Virus record (IMG/VR): IMGVR_UViG_3300044511_000153
Span: 1-43,753 of that record
DNA from: a virus
Strand: one strand, 5' to 3'
DNA: 43,753 nucleotides
The notes under the pieces were generated by a model. That model made no database searches and was not told where the DNA came from. It saw nothing but the letters and a program-made list of their open reading frames with translations. Position 1 is the stretch's first letter. Each line of letters starts with the position of its first letter. Below are positions 27,618 through 37,184 of this stretch, piece after piece. Position numbers and translations under genes: made by a program.

Positions 27618-29929
27618 AGATTGCTGTAGTAGATAAAAACCCAAACAATATAAAATATGGCAATTACTTTGATTTTAGCTATGACCACTTCCATTTGTCT
27701 AGTACAAAAGTGCCTAAGTTATTGAAGAAGGATGTTGACTTAGATTTAGATACCGACAACTATGACTATATAATTTTAGTTGGCGCCGAAGCTACAAAAC
27801 ATTTTACTAGAAAGGCAAGTGTTACAGACCATACAGGCACCCTAGTTGAGGATAAGTTTATTCCTTTAGTTAACCCTGCGATGGTTTCTTTTAAGCCGGA
27901 AGTTAAGCCTATTTTTGAAAGGTCTGTTCAACAGATCCACAGAATTATAAGTGGGGAAGGTCTAGTAAATACTACAGGAGACTTCCTAGGTATTACTGAC
28001 GAAGACAAAGCTATAGAATACCTGGACAAAGTAGAGCTATGGGCGCAAGAGTCGAACATTATAGCGTTAGACACAGAAACTACAGGGTTATACCCGCGAG
28101 ATGGCTATATTGTAGGGATGAGTATATGTGCAGCAGAAAGACACGCTGCATATATTAGTGCCGATTGTATTACTGACGTGTTCTTACAAAAGCTACAAAG
28201 ACTAATTAAACAGTACAAAGTAGTGTTCCATAATTCTAAGTTTGATATGAAAATGTTGCAGTATCATTTCAATTTAGAATTTTTTGAGATTGAAGATACA
28301 CTACTATTACACTACTTGCTAGATGAGACCCAAGGCACTCACGGGCTGAAACAATTAGCTATTAAATACACTAAGTTTGGAGACTATGATAAAGAGCTCG
28401 AAGAGTATAAGGATACTTACTGTAGAACGCACAAAATACTAAAAGAAGATTTTACCTACGATTTAATCCCTTTTGAGATTATGCATAGGTATGCGGCTAT
28501 TGATACTGCAGTTACTTTTGAACTGTACAAGTTCTTCTATCCCTTGGTCGAAAAGAACCCTAAACTGTTAAAGGTCAATAGGCAGATTTTAGTGCCGGGG
28601 ATTAAGATGCTGACTACTATGGAAGAGAGCGGGATCCCTTTCGACCCCGAGAGGCTGAAGTTTGCTCAAATTACTATCGACCGTAGTATTGAGGAGGCTC
28701 GTGACAATGTTTTAGCCTATAAAGAAGTCCAAGAGCTTAGTGAAAAACAAGGGGCTACCTTTAACCCTAATAGTGTACAACAACTTCGTACTCTATTATT
28801 TGATATGCTAAAACTAAACCCAATTAGTAAAAAAACAGGCACGGGGTTACAAAGTACAGATGCCGAAGTATTGGAAGAACTTAGGGGGCAACACCCAATT
28901 GTAGAAGATATTGTTACCTTGAGACAGTTAGGTAAAATTAAAGGTACGTACATAGATAAAATTATCCTAGAGTTAGATAGAGATAAACGACTAAGAACTA
29001 ACTTTAATATAACCTCCACTACTAGTGGGAGATTATCTAGTAGTGGCAAGCTTAACGCGCAGCAAATCCCTAGAGATGAGATGCGGGTTAAGGGAGCTAT
29101 AAAGGGGTATGGTAAGTATGAAAACTACAAAATTGTAAGCCAAGACTTAGCAACTGCTGAGATTTATTACGCTGCGGTCTTATCGGGTGACCCTAAACTG
29201 CAGCAAATTTTCAGAGATGGAGGGGATTTCCATAGCTCTATTGCTAAGCAGGTTTTCCACCTACCTTGCAGCGTAGAGGAAGTTAAGATTAAGTTTGCCT
29301 CTCTTAGGCAAGCTGCAAAAGCTATCTCCTTCGGTATTTTATATGGCTCAGGGGCGAAGAAAGTCAGTGAGACAGTAACTAAATCCTCGGATGTAATTTT
29401 CTCTTTATCAGAGGCTCAGGAGGCTATCGACCAATACTTTGGTACCTTTAGTGTACTAAAGCACTGGTTGGACAATACTAAAGCTCAGATTGAACGAGAT
29501 GGCTTTCTCTATACAAGCTTCGGGCGTAAACGCAGGCTGAAGAACGTCTTTAGCCCAGATAAAGGAATCGCGTCCCATGAAACTAGGAGCGGCATTAATG
29601 CTGCGGTACAGTCATTAGCTAGCGATATTAATGTTCTGGCTGCTATCGATACGATGCAGTATATCCAAGAGCATAAGCTTCGTGCGGAGATATTTATGCT
29701 AGTACATGACTCTATTGTAGCCTTAGTACATCCAGAGGACGTCGAAGAGTATACTAAAGTACTTGCCGCCAATACACAAAAAGATAGAGGGTTTAGCATA
29801 GTAGGAAAACCTATCGGGGTTGACCAAGACGTAGGCGAAGACTACTCTTTTGGTAAGTTTGATAAGTTGTGGGGTGAAGAGTATGCTAAGTTTAGCACAG
29901 ATCCAGTTTCCTATATACCTAGTGCCTAA
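27614..29929 (+). CDS. family A DNA polymerase with 3'-5' exonuclease (T5 D9-type)
   Basis: 771 residues. Exonuclease motifs: ALDTETTGLYP (Exo I, about residue 151), HNSKFDMKML (Exo II) and YAAIDTAVTFEL (Exo III). Polymerase motifs: A as VSQDLATAEIYYAAVLSGD (with the metal-binding Asp), B as RQAAKAISFGILYGSG, and C as LVHDSIVALV. A 130-residue N-terminal extension precedes the exonuclease. Motif A reads SQDLATAE instead of the common DYSQIE. T5 polymerase is about 855 residues and highly processive without a clamp. Confidence 0.95.
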   Translation: MKIAVVDKNPNNIKYGNYFDFSYDHFHLSSTKVPKLLKKDVDLDLDTDNYDYIILVGAEATKHFTRKASVTDHTGTLVEDKFIPLVNPAMVSFKPEVKPIFERSVQQIHRIISGEGLVNTTGDFLGITDEDKAIEYLDKVELWAQESNIIALDTETTGLYPRDGYIVGMSICAAERHAAYISADCITDVFLQKLQRLIKQYKVVFHNSKFDMKMLQYHFNLEFFEIEDTLLLHYLLDETQGTHGLKQLAIKYTKFGDYDKELEEYKDTYCRTHKILKEDFTYDLIPFEIMHRYAAIDTAVTFELYKFFYPLVEKNPKLLKVNRQILVPGIKMLTTMEESGIPFDPERLKFAQITIDRSIEEARDNVLAYKEVQELSEKQGATFNPNSVQQLRTLLFDMLKLNPISKKTGTGLQSTDAEVLEELRGQHPIVEDIVTLRQLGKIKGTYIDKIILELDRDKRLRTNFNITSTTSGRLSSSGKLNAQQIPRDEMRVKGAIKGYGKYENYKIVSQDLATAEIYYAAVLSGDPKLQQIFRDGGDFHSSIAKQVFHLPCSVEEVKIKFASLRQAAKAISFGILYGSGAKKVSETVTKSSDVIFSLSEAQEAIDQYFGTFSVLKHWLDNTKAQIERDGFLYTSFGRKRRLKNVFSPDKGIASHETRSGINAAVQSLASDINVLAAIDTMQYIQEHKLRAEIFMLVHDSIVALVHPEDVEEYTKVLAANTQKDRGFSIVGKPIGVDQDVGEDYSFGKFDKLWGEEYAKFSTDPVSYIPSA

Positions 29930-30398
29930 GCAAACAAGGGTATTGAATAACGAGGTTGTGGCGTTCTGTAGGGGGCGGTACAGTCTTATTTACGACAAAA
30001 ATATAGGTAAAAGTCTTTCTAAGAATAGGCTAGCTTATGCAAGCTCTGACTCTATAATAGGCAAGAAATCACTATACAAGTTTAAAGTCGCTTTATTCCA
30101 TCCCCAAGACTTATTTATACATAAAGCTAAGTATAGAACCTTTATTGATAGTGCGGGGAAATTGTTTACCTATACCCCCAAAAGTATTAAGGCGACGCTA
30201 GAATACTATAAAGTACAGAAGTATAGGGAAGTCTCGGTCGGTTACGTGGTATTCTTGCACGGAATACCTCAAAGATTCCTAATCAATAGACCTCCCGCAC
30301 TAGGGGATGCATACGCAGGGGTACTGCGGGTAGGCAGGGGTTACGTGTTATATGAGTTATGCGATAGTAAAAAACCGACTACTTGGAGGGCGATTTGA
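29922..30398 (+). CDS. hypothetical replication-region protein
   Basis: 158 residues from the GTG at 29922, which overlaps the polymerase stop; a TTG at 29943 is an alternative. No ribosome binding site is evident, so translation is probably coupled. The composition is basic (about 30 Lys and Arg), with beta-like strands (VSVGYVVFLHGIPQRFLI). Not recognised. The place between polymerase and SF2 helicase suggests a DNA transaction role. Confidence 0.65.
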   Translation: MPKQTRVLNNEVVAFCRGRYSLIYDKNIGKSLSKNRLAYASSDSIIGKKSLYKFKVALFHPQDLFIHKAKYRTFIDSAGKLFTYTPKSIKATLEYYKVQKYREVSVGYVVFLHGIPQRFLINRPPALGDAYAGVLRVGRGYVLYELCDSKKPTTWRAI

Positions 30399-31681
30399 AA
30401 GCTATTATATCGAATAGAATCTACCTTGACGCTAACCAAGGTTTAATGGAGAAGCTAAGCGCAGCGTTAACCTATACTATACCTTCCCCTACTCCTCGCC
30501 GATTACCTGAAATTCTTAAGACTTTTAACCGTATAAATAGTAGAGTGTGTAGTATCCCTGTAGGCAGGCTAGACCTGATCCCTCCGGAATACGAGATAAT
30601 TGATAAGCGCGCGCTAGTACCTGTAGAGTTCCCAGAGTTCAAGTTCTCTTTACGGGAAAGTCAGCAACTAGTTTATAATGCAGTAAAAGATAACACAATC
30701 CTCAATGCTCCAGTAAGTTGGGGGAAAACATTTACAGCTATTGCACTCGCTAAAAAACTCGGGCAAAAAACTCTTATTATAGCACACAATACTATGTTAA
30801 GAGACCAATGGATTGCAGAGGTAGAAAAAACTCTTAATATAGAGGCAGGTATTATAGGATCTAGTAAACTAAATATAGATCCTATAATAGTAGTAGGAAA
30901 TGTACAGTCAGTTACTAAAAAGGCGAAAGAGATAGCAGAGACTTTTGGGACAGTTATCTTGGACGAAATGCACCATGTAAGTGCAGATACTTTCTCAGAA
31001 ATTATAGATAAGTCGAGAGCTAGGTATAAAATAGGACTAAGTGGAACTTTAATACGGAAAGACAAAAAACACGTTATATTTAATGACTATTTCGGGTTTA
31101 ACACTATTAAACCGGAAAAAGAAAATTATATGGAACCTACGGTAGTTATAGCAGAGACAGAGATTACTTTACCTCCCGGTAGAGCATGGGCCGCTAGAAT
31201 TACCGCGCTAGAGGTATATAACCCGGGGTATCAAGACTTGATAGTTGCCCTTGCAGATAGTGCTGCTAAAAAAGGCCATAAAGTTCTGGTTGTAGGGTCT
31301 AGAGTTGATTTTTTGAAAACTTGTACCTCAAAAACTACTCAGCCTAGTACAGCTATAACAGGGGAAACTGTATTTTCAGAGCGTACAAGGCTGCTAAGTT
31401 TATTAGATACAGAGAAGTTGAACATTATTTTTGGCACTATGTCAATATTTTCTGAAGGTATATCTCAGAACTCTTTAAGTTGTCTTATTTTAGCTACCCC
31501 TATAAACAATGAAAGTCTTTTGACTCAACTAATTGGCAGGGTATGTAGGCTAAAAGAGGGTAAGCCCGCTCCTTTAGTTATAGATATAAACTTAAAAGGG
31601 ACAACTGCCCGCACTCAACAACAAATTAGAGTTAAGCACTATATAGAAAACGGGTATACTATAAAAAGGCTTAAAAAATAA
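30395..31681 (+). CDS. SF2 DNA helicase (T5 D10-type)
   Basis: 428 residues from the TTG at 30395 with GGAGG about five bases upstream. SF2 motifs: I as NAPVSWGKTFTA (Walker A), Ia LIIAHNTML, II as LDEMHH (DExH class), III LSGT, V near FGTMSIFSEGISQ and VI QLIGRVCRL. The N-terminal 90 residues are a separate domain. T5 D10 is a branch-migrating helicase involved in recombination and repair. The same function is likely here. Confidence 0.9.
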   Translation: MKAIISNRIYLDANQGLMEKLSAALTYTIPSPTPRRLPEILKTFNRINSRVCSIPVGRLDLIPPEYEIIDKRALVPVEFPEFKFSLRESQQLVYNAVKDNTILNAPVSWGKTFTAIALAKKLGQKTLIIAHNTMLRDQWIAEVEKTLNIEAGIIGSSKLNIDPIIVVGNVQSVTKKAKEIAETFGTVILDEMHHVSADTFSEIIDKSRARYKIGLSGTLIRKDKKHVIFNDYFGFNTIKPEKENYMEPTVVIAETEITLPPGRAWAARITALEVYNPGYQDLIVALADSAAKKGHKVLVVGSRVDFLKTCTSKTTQPSTAITGETVFSERTRLLSLLDTEKLNIIFGTMSIFSEGISQNSLSCLILATPINNESLLTQLIGRVCRLKEGKPAPLVIDINLKGTTARTQQQIRVKHYIENGYTIKRLKK

Positions 31682-31683
31682 TC

Positions 31684-31712
31684 TTGATTTTTGTATTTGG
31701 ATCGGGTATAAT
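31684..31712 (+). promoter_or_regulatory. consensus sigma70-type promoter
   Basis: TTGATT, 17-bp spacer, TATAAT. The predicted start of transcription falls at or next to the ATG of the 31719 gene. Its main target is probably the single-stranded DNA-binding protein gene. Confidence 0.9.
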
Positions 31713-31718
31713 TATACA

Positions 31719-32072
31719 ATGATGAGTAAAGCGCTTTGGTTTGACTGGAAAAAAATAAACACGCAATGTTCTGGCAGCATTGCTTGTATTTATAAAAAAT
31801 TTGAGCAAGGTGATTTACCGCCAGGGTCTTCTTTCTTGCTAAACTTGGATGGTGTACTAAATCACCGTGTGTCTATTAACCACAAGGTTATGTACTTCTA
31901 CTTAGCAAGTCTGAGAAATTATTTCGATTATGAATATCGAGATAACTTAGGATTATATTTGTACTTTTCAGATATAAAGATAGAGCATATTAAACAAAAC
32001 AAACTTTTAACAATCGAAAACGATTATATAAGATTTTATTACGAGGAATCAAAAAATGGGCATCAGTTTTAG
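31719..32072 (+). CDS. hypothetical protein, possibly leaderless
   Basis: 117 residues, rich in Tyr, Phe and Lys, with YFYLASLRNYFDYEYRDNLG in the centre. It looks like a real protein in composition but is not recognised. The ATG at 31719 lies seven bases after the -10 element, so an mRNA from that promoter would have almost no leader. The gene end overlaps the SSB gene by 17 bases and contains its ribosome binding site. Confidence 0.6.
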   Translation: MMSKALWFDWKKINTQCSGSIACIYKKFEQGDLPPGSSFLLNLDGVLNHRVSINHKVMYFYLASLRNYFDYEYRDNLGLYLYFSDIKIEHIKQNKLLTIENDYIRFYYEESKNGHQF

Positions 32073-32700
32073 TAAATCAGAAGGTAAAGCAAAAAAAGGC
32101 ACAGACCAGTATAAGTATAAAGAGGGCGAAAACTCTGTACGAATTTTTGGCGAAATTATGCCACGATATGTATATTGGCTTAAGTCTAAAGATGGTAAGG
32201 ATATTCCCGTTGAATGTTTAGGGTTTGACCGGGAAAAAGAAAAGTTCACTAATATAGAAAAAGACTGGGTTCAGCACTACTTCCCTCATCTAAAGTGTGG
32301 TTGGGCGTATGCAGTTCAAGCGATTGACTTGAGCGAAAACAAAGTCGTTCTTCTAAACTTGAAAAAGAAATTGTTTGAACAGATTAAACTAGCTGCGGAA
32401 GACTTAGGAGACCCTACCGATTTAGATAAAGGCTGGCCTATTGTATTCAAGAGAGTAAAAACAGGCAATTTAGCTTTTAATGTAGAGTACACACTGCAAG
32501 TTCTAAAATGTAAGAACTCGGCTGTTACTGAGGAGCAGCGTAAACTGATTGAGGGAGCTAAACATATTGACGAAGTTGTACCTCGTAATACCTCTGTAGA
32601 GCAAAAAGAGTTTATAGAGAAGAAAATTATGGGCGAGTCCACTACTGAAGAAGAAGTCCCTACTGAGCTTCAAGAAGAGGTAGAGGATATCCCTCTGTAA
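32056..32700 (+). CDS. single-stranded DNA-binding protein
   Basis: 214 residues. The N-terminus is basic (GISFSKSEGKAKKGTDQYKY), the core is OB-fold-like and aromatic, and the C-terminus is a long acidic tail ending EEEVPTELQEEVEDIPL. Its size, acidic tail and place in the replication operon fit a gp32- or gp2.5-like SSB; sequence similarity to any one family is not obvious by eye. GAGGA lies about eight bases before the ATG. It has its own promoter and terminator, as expected for a protein needed in large amounts. Confidence 0.8.
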   Translation: MGISFSKSEGKAKKGTDQYKYKEGENSVRIFGEIMPRYVYWLKSKDGKDIPVECLGFDREKEKFTNIEKDWVQHYFPHLKCGWAYAVQAIDLSENKVVLLNLKKKLFEQIKLAAEDLGDPTDLDKGWPIVFKRVKTGNLAFNVEYTLQVLKCKNSAVTEEQRKLIEGAKHIDEVVPRNTSVEQKEFIEKKIMGESTTEEEVPTELQEEVEDIPL

Positions 32701-32702
32701 TA

Positions 32703-32728
32703 AAATGGCCGCTTAAGCGGCCATTTTT
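32703..32728. terminator. intrinsic terminator after SSB gene
   Basis: AAATGGCCGC-TTAA-GCGGCCATTT followed by TTA. Near-symmetric, so it could act on both strands. The next gene starts eight bases beyond. Confidence 0.9.
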
Positions 32729-32736
32729 AATCCTAT

Positions 32737-33690
32737 ATGAAAATACTATTTACAGCAGACTGGCATATAAAATTAGGACAGAAAAATGTCCCTGTTGACT
32801 GGCAGAAAACTAGGTTCTATGAGTTTTATACCCATCTAAACGATTTAATTGAAAAACATAAAATAGAACTACTAGTACTAGGAGGAGATACTTTTGATAG
32901 AGTACCTTCTATAGAAGAATTAAGCTTATTCTTTGAGTTTCTCCACCAAGTAAATCAAAGTGTAGCTATACTAATATACCCAGGCAATCATGAAGCTATT
33001 AAGAAAGGGACAACCTTTCTAACTAGCTTAAAGTTGGTAACTAGAAAAATTAATTGTAACGCTACTATTTTAGATGATTATACCCGTATCGAAAATATGG
33101 ATTTCATACCGTATAATAAGCTAAAGGAGTTTCAGCCCGATGATTTTTCAGGGGAGATTCTGTTCACACATGTACGCGGAGAAATACCTCCGCATGTAAA
33201 ACCTGAAATAAACTTAGACTTATTTAATAAGTGGAAGCTCGTTCTCGCGGGTGACTTACATAGTCACAGCAATACTCAGAGAAATATAGTTTACCCAGGT
33301 AGTCCTATGACTACTAGCTTCCACAGAAAATTAGTTGATACAGGAGTTATAGTTTTCGATAACTGCACTCTGGACTGGTTTGTAGAGCCTCTTGAGGTAA
33401 GACAATTAATTCGTAAAACTGTTAATTCGCCTAAAGATATGATAAAAACAGAGTATCATCATACGGTGTACGAACTAGAGGGAGATATAGGAGAGCTTGC
33501 AAATGTGCAAGCCACGGAATTGTTAGATAAAAAGGTCGTTCAAAAAGATAGCCAGGCTACTTTAACTTTTAGGAAAGATATGAGTATATCCGATGAATTG
33601 AGCCTATATTTAACTGAAATATTAAATATTGAACCTACTAAGGTGCAAAAGGTAGTAGAGGCTTTTAATGATAGTATTAAAAACACTTAG
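32737..33690 (+). CDS. SbcD/Mre11-like nuclease subunit (T5 D12-type)
   Basis: 317 residues. Metallophosphoesterase motifs: FTADWHIKLG (Asp, His), LGGDTFD, PGNHEA, ILFTHVRGE and the later AGDLHSHS. The partner encoded next is the ATPase subunit; the two form an exonuclease/endonuclease that processes DNA ends and hairpins, important for recombination. The ATG has no ribosome binding site and lies eight bases after a strong terminator, yet the N-terminus matches the family, so the start seems right. Confidence 0.92.
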   Translation: MKILFTADWHIKLGQKNVPVDWQKTRFYEFYTHLNDLIEKHKIELLVLGGDTFDRVPSIEELSLFFEFLHQVNQSVAILIYPGNHEAIKKGTTFLTSLKLVTRKINCNATILDDYTRIENMDFIPYNKLKEFQPDDFSGEILFTHVRGEIPPHVKPEINLDLFNKWKLVLAGDLHSHSNTQRNIVYPGSPMTTSFHRKLVDTGVIVFDNCTLDWFVEPLEVRQLIRKTVNSPKDMIKTEYHHTVYELEGDIGELANVQATELLDKKVVQKDSQATLTFRKDMSISDELSLYLTEILNIEPTKVQKVVEAFNDSIKNT

Positions 33691-35473
33691 TTGGTATAAC
33701 ATGTTTTCCTACGGCCCTGCTAATTCTTTAGATTTAAGTGCGGAGCCTGTTACACAACTATTAGGTTTAAATGGGCATGGTAAAAGCTCTATACCTCTGA
33801 TTATAGAAGAATTACTTTTTAATAAAAACTCAAAAGGGATTAAAAAGGCTTCTATAGTCAACAGAGAGTTAAACACTAATAAATACGGAGGTTCTCTAAC
33901 CTTTACACTAGAAGCAGATGAATATATTATTGATATATCCCGTAGCGGAGCTACCCAAAAAGTAAAACTCTTAAAAAATGGGGGGGATATATCTTCACAT
34001 ACTGCTACAGATACTTTCAAGCAACTAGAAAGTATTATGGGGGTTGACTTCAAGACCTTTAGTCAAATAGTATATCAAAATAATACTAGCAGTTTACAAT
34101 TTCTAACCGCTACGGACACTAATCGAAAGAAGTTCTTAATCGACCTACTTTCCCTAGAAAAATACGTAGAAATCTTTGAGCAGGTAAAAGAAATACACAG
34201 AACTATAGCAGACAAGCTAATTATGCTCCATGCAGTATTAGAAAGCTCAACCAAAAGTTTAGAGAAATTATCAAAAACCTCTCTTGAAGAGTGTGGTATT
34301 GTAGCAGTACCTGTTTTAGACAGTAAATTACTCTCCTCAGTAAAGGAGTTAAAACTACAACTAAGAAACATAGAAGATCTGAATACTAAGATCTCCTCTA
34401 ATAACCAATATATTAGGTTTAGGGATTCCATAGACGTAGCTGAACTAACTAAAACGTATACTAAGTACGACCTCTCTGATACTCAACAAAAAATTGGGGC
34501 GTGTAAAGCAACTATTACGAGTAGTAAAGCAACTGCCGATAAGTTTAGTAAATTAACTACAGATGCTGTGTGCCCCACCTGCTGTCAGAATATAGACCCT
34601 GTGGCAGTATCTTCTATTATAGCTAACGCCACTAATGAAGTAACCTTCTATAAACAACAACACGCCAAATTAACCGCCACCTTAGAGGACATGGAGGCTA
34701 GCAATAAAAAATATGAGGACCACCAAACCTTACTAGCTTCGTTTGAGAAGTACTCAAATTTAATTGATACCACTTTACCTAAAATCCTGTTCGAGAGAAC
34801 GAAACTAGAGCAAGAGATAAAAGCTTTGGAGGCTGCTATCTTAAAAACTCAAGAGAGTATATCCAGCGCGGAGAGGTCTAATACTGCTGCTATTACACAT
34901 AATGCAAAAATAGGAGTAGTAAAGCAACAACTAGAAGAACTGAAAAGTACCCTCTCTACCCACCGGGCGGAGTTAAAAGAGGTGGAGGAAAAGTCGGGGT
35001 TACTAGAGATTTTGAAGAAGGCTTTTAGTACAAACGGACTATTAGCCTACAAGATTGAAAACTCTGTAAAAGATTTACAGAGCTTAACAAACTACTACCT
35101 AACTGAACTCTCAGATGGTAGGTTCCAGTTAAACTTTGCAATAAACAACGATAAATTAAATGTTATAATAGTAGATAACAGCCAAGAAGTGGAAATAACC
35201 TCCTTAAGTGCTGGAGAATTAACTAGAGTTACCACTTCAACCTTGTTAGCTATCCGAAGGCTAATGGCTAGTCTATCTAAGTCCAGAATTAATATACTAT
35301 TCTTAGACGAGACTATTGATGCACTAGATAACTATGGAAGGGAAAAGTTAATAGAGGTTCTTTTAAAAGAAGAACTTAATACTTTCTTAATATCACATAG
35401 TTATTCCCACCCCCTAATTAAAAAAATGCAAGTTATAAAAGAGCAAGGTATTTCAAGGATAGAAGATGGTTGA
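33668..35473 (+). CDS. SbcC/Rad50-like ATPase subunit (T5 D13-type)
   Basis: 601 residues. Walker A LLGLNGHGKSSIP near residue 33, long coiled coils on either side of a CPTCCQNI zinc hook near residue 304, the signature SLSAGELTRVTTS and Walker B INILFLDETIDALD. This is the layout of SbcC, Rad50 and T4 gp46, at the short size usual for phages. It overlaps the nuclease subunit gene by 23 bases. It probably drives the nuclease by ATP-dependent conformational change. Confidence 0.94.
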   Translation: MIVLKTLSWYNMFSYGPANSLDLSAEPVTQLLGLNGHGKSSIPLIIEELLFNKNSKGIKKASIVNRELNTNKYGGSLTFTLEADEYIIDISRSGATQKVKLLKNGGDISSHTATDTFKQLESIMGVDFKTFSQIVYQNNTSSLQFLTATDTNRKKFLIDLLSLEKYVEIFEQVKEIHRTIADKLIMLHAVLESSTKSLEKLSKTSLEECGIVAVPVLDSKLLSSVKELKLQLRNIEDLNTKISSNNQYIRFRDSIDVAELTKTYTKYDLSDTQQKIGACKATITSSKATADKFSKLTTDAVCPTCCQNIDPVAVSSIIANATNEVTFYKQQHAKLTATLEDMEASNKKYEDHQTLLASFEKYSNLIDTTLPKILFERTKLEQEIKALEAAILKTQESISSAERSNTAAITHNAKIGVVKQQLEELKSTLSTHRAELKEVEEKSGLLEILKKAFSTNGLLAYKIENSVKDLQSLTNYYLTELSDGRFQLNFAINNDKLNVIIVDNSQEVEITSLSAGELTRVTTSTLLAIRRLMASLSKSRINILFLDETIDALDNYGREKLIEVLLKEELNTFLISHSYSHPLIKKMQVIKEQGISRIEDG

Positions 35474-35927
35474 TTCCCGAGATAAAGGCGCTAGGGCGGA
35501 ATTAAAGGTAAGGGATGAGCTAAGAAAGCTAACCCTCCATAAATGGGAGCGTACCCCTAGTTCTGGTGCTTTAAGTGCAGTTCATATGATGAAAGGCGAC
35601 TTATACATACCAGGGGTAGCTAACATATACTGCGTGGAAGTGAAGCACTATGCAGAGGACCAACTAACCTCGAAAATACTAACAACTACGGTTAAGTCCA
35701 CTTTTGATCTTTGGTGGGAGCAAACTATTCGGGAGTCTCATGAAACTAATAGAAAGCCTCTGCTTATATTCAAACACGACCGTGGAAAATTGATGTGCGC
35801 CGTAGACGACATTATTACGCCTCCAAATAAGTTACCCGTGCGATACTTCCTTATAGGGCACTTAAATGTGTGGGTACTGAAACTTGAGGACTTTATCAAT
35901 TACTGTAAACCTAATTTTGTACTATGA
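35466..35927 (+). CDS. Holliday junction resolvase-like nuclease (T5 D14-type)
   Basis: 153 residues. PD-(D/E)XK layout: GARAELKVRDEL (Glu), RTPSSGA, then KGDLYIPG with the catalytic Asp and CVEVKHY with the Glu-x-Lys. This is the order of motifs in archaeal-type resolvases and related phage enzymes. It overlaps the SbcC-like gene by eight bases and the flap endonuclease gene by four. Cleavage of branched DNA is the likely role. Confidence 0.85.
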   Translation: MVDSRDKGARAELKVRDELRKLTLHKWERTPSSGALSAVHMMKGDLYIPGVANIYCVEVKHYAEDQLTSKILTTTVKSTFDLWWEQTIRESHETNRKPLLIFKHDRGKLMCAVDDIITPPNKLPVRYFLIGHLNVWVLKLEDFINYCKPNFVL

Positions 35928-36742
35928 AATTCTCAGATATGACTAAAAAGGCTACTAATAACTTACTAGTAGTAGACGGACTTAACTTTGCCTTTCGCTA
36001 CAAGCACGCGAAAAAGCGAGACTTTGGTATCGAGTTCCTAAAGACAGTTCAAAGCCTTGCAGACTCTTACAAGTGTGGAAAAGTTGTGATTACCGCAGAT
36101 AAAGGCTCTAGTGAATTTAGAAAAACTCTATACCCTGAGTATAAAGCTAACCGCAAAGAAAAGTATGAAAATCAAACAGAAGAAGAAAAGCGAGAGTTTG
36201 AAGAGTTTTTTACGGATTTCTCTGACTGCTTAACTTTAGTCTCTAAACACTACCCAGTACTACGATTTCAAGGGGTTGAGGCTGATGATATAGCTGCTTA
36301 TATTGTTAGAAGGTACAAAAAAGACTATAATATCTGGTTAGTCTCATCAGATAAAGACTGGGACATATTGATAGATAGTAATGTAAGTAGATTTTCTTAC
36401 GTCACTAGAAAGGAGACTACTTTAGAGAATTGGGAGGAACACTACCCCATCCAGCCTTCTAATTATGTAGGGTTTAAAGCTATAATGGGAGACTCTGGAG
36501 ATAACATAAAAGGGGTTGAAGGTATTGGGCCTAAAAGAGCTTCACAACTACTAAATGAACATACTGATATATTTACTTTACTTGATACCCTCCCTCTACC
36601 GGGCAAACAAAAATTTATACAAAACCTAAACAAAGCTAAAGACCTATTAGAGCTGAACTTACAACTGGTCGACATATTGACCTACTGTGAGGAAGCTATA
36701 GGGGCTAACAATATGAAGGAGATTGACAATGTTTTCGCTTGA
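35924..36742 (+). CDS. 5'-3' exonuclease / flap endonuclease (T5 D15-type)
   Basis: 272 residues. Features of the FEN family: LLVVDGLNFAFR with metal-binding Asp, TADKGSSEFRKTLYPEYKANR in the active-site and arch region, QGVEADDIAAYI, LVSSDKDWD, and the helix-hairpin-helix GDSGDNIKGVEGIGPKRA. T5 D15 (291 residues) is the classic member and it removes RNA primers and 5' flaps. It overlaps the start of the dUTPase gene by 14 bases. Confidence 0.94.
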   Translation: MKFSDMTKKATNNLLVVDGLNFAFRYKHAKKRDFGIEFLKTVQSLADSYKCGKVVITADKGSSEFRKTLYPEYKANRKEKYENQTEEEKREFEEFFTDFSDCLTLVSKHYPVLRFQGVEADDIAAYIVRRYKKDYNIWLVSSDKDWDILIDSNVSRFSYVTRKETTLENWEEHYPIQPSNYVGFKAIMGDSGDNIKGVEGIGPKRASQLLNEHTDIFTLLDTLPLPGKQKFIQNLNKAKDLLELNLQLVDILTYCEEAIGANNMKEIDNVFA

Positions 36743-37184
36743 GCTACCTATTAAAATAGAGACGGAATTTAATCACGAATATGGCTTACCTACTTACGCT
36801 ACAGAAGGGGCGAGTGGTGTAGACCTTCGCGCTAACGTTAAAGTGGAAGTTAAGCCTTACTCTACTGAGTTGATCCCGACAGGGATCAGGTTGATGTCGA
36901 TGCCGAAAGGCTACGAATTACAGGTGCGGCCAAGATCGGGGGTTAGCTTAAAAACTCCGCTGAGAGTAGCTAACTCTCCTGGTACTATAGATAGCGACTA
37001 CCGAGGAGAGATAAAAATTATTATGACTAATACTTCAGGAGATACTGTGATAATACCTTTAGGTGAACGAATCGCACAGCTTGTACCTCAAACTGTACCT
37101 AGTATAGTATTTGAGTCGAGTACAGAAGCAGAAGTAACTACTAGAGGTGCGGGAGGATTTGGGAGTACAGGACAACATGTCTGA
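36729..37184 (+). CDS. dut: dUTP diphosphatase
   Basis: 151 residues from the ATG at 36729, with AAGGAG seven bases upstream. All five trimeric dUTPase motifs are visible: SGVDLRA, RPRSGVSLK, GTIDSDYRGEIKI, GERIAQLV and the C-terminal RGAGGFGSTG arm. It hydrolyses dUTP to dUMP and diphosphate, keeping uracil out of DNA and feeding dUMP to ThyX. It overlaps dCMP deaminase by eight bases. Confidence 0.96.
   Translation: MFSLELPIKIETEFNHEYGLPTYATEGASGVDLRANVKVEVKPYSTELIPTGIRLMSMPKGYELQVRPRSGVSLKTPLRVANSPGTIDSDYRGEIKIIMTNTSGDTVIIPLGERIAQLVPQTVPSIVFESSTEAEVTTRGAGGFGSTGQHV

Noticed and set aside
36280-36310. CTGATGA in the flap endonuclease gene as a ribozyme core
   Set aside because: Coding for a conserved motif (EADDIAA), with no stem II or GAAA downstream.
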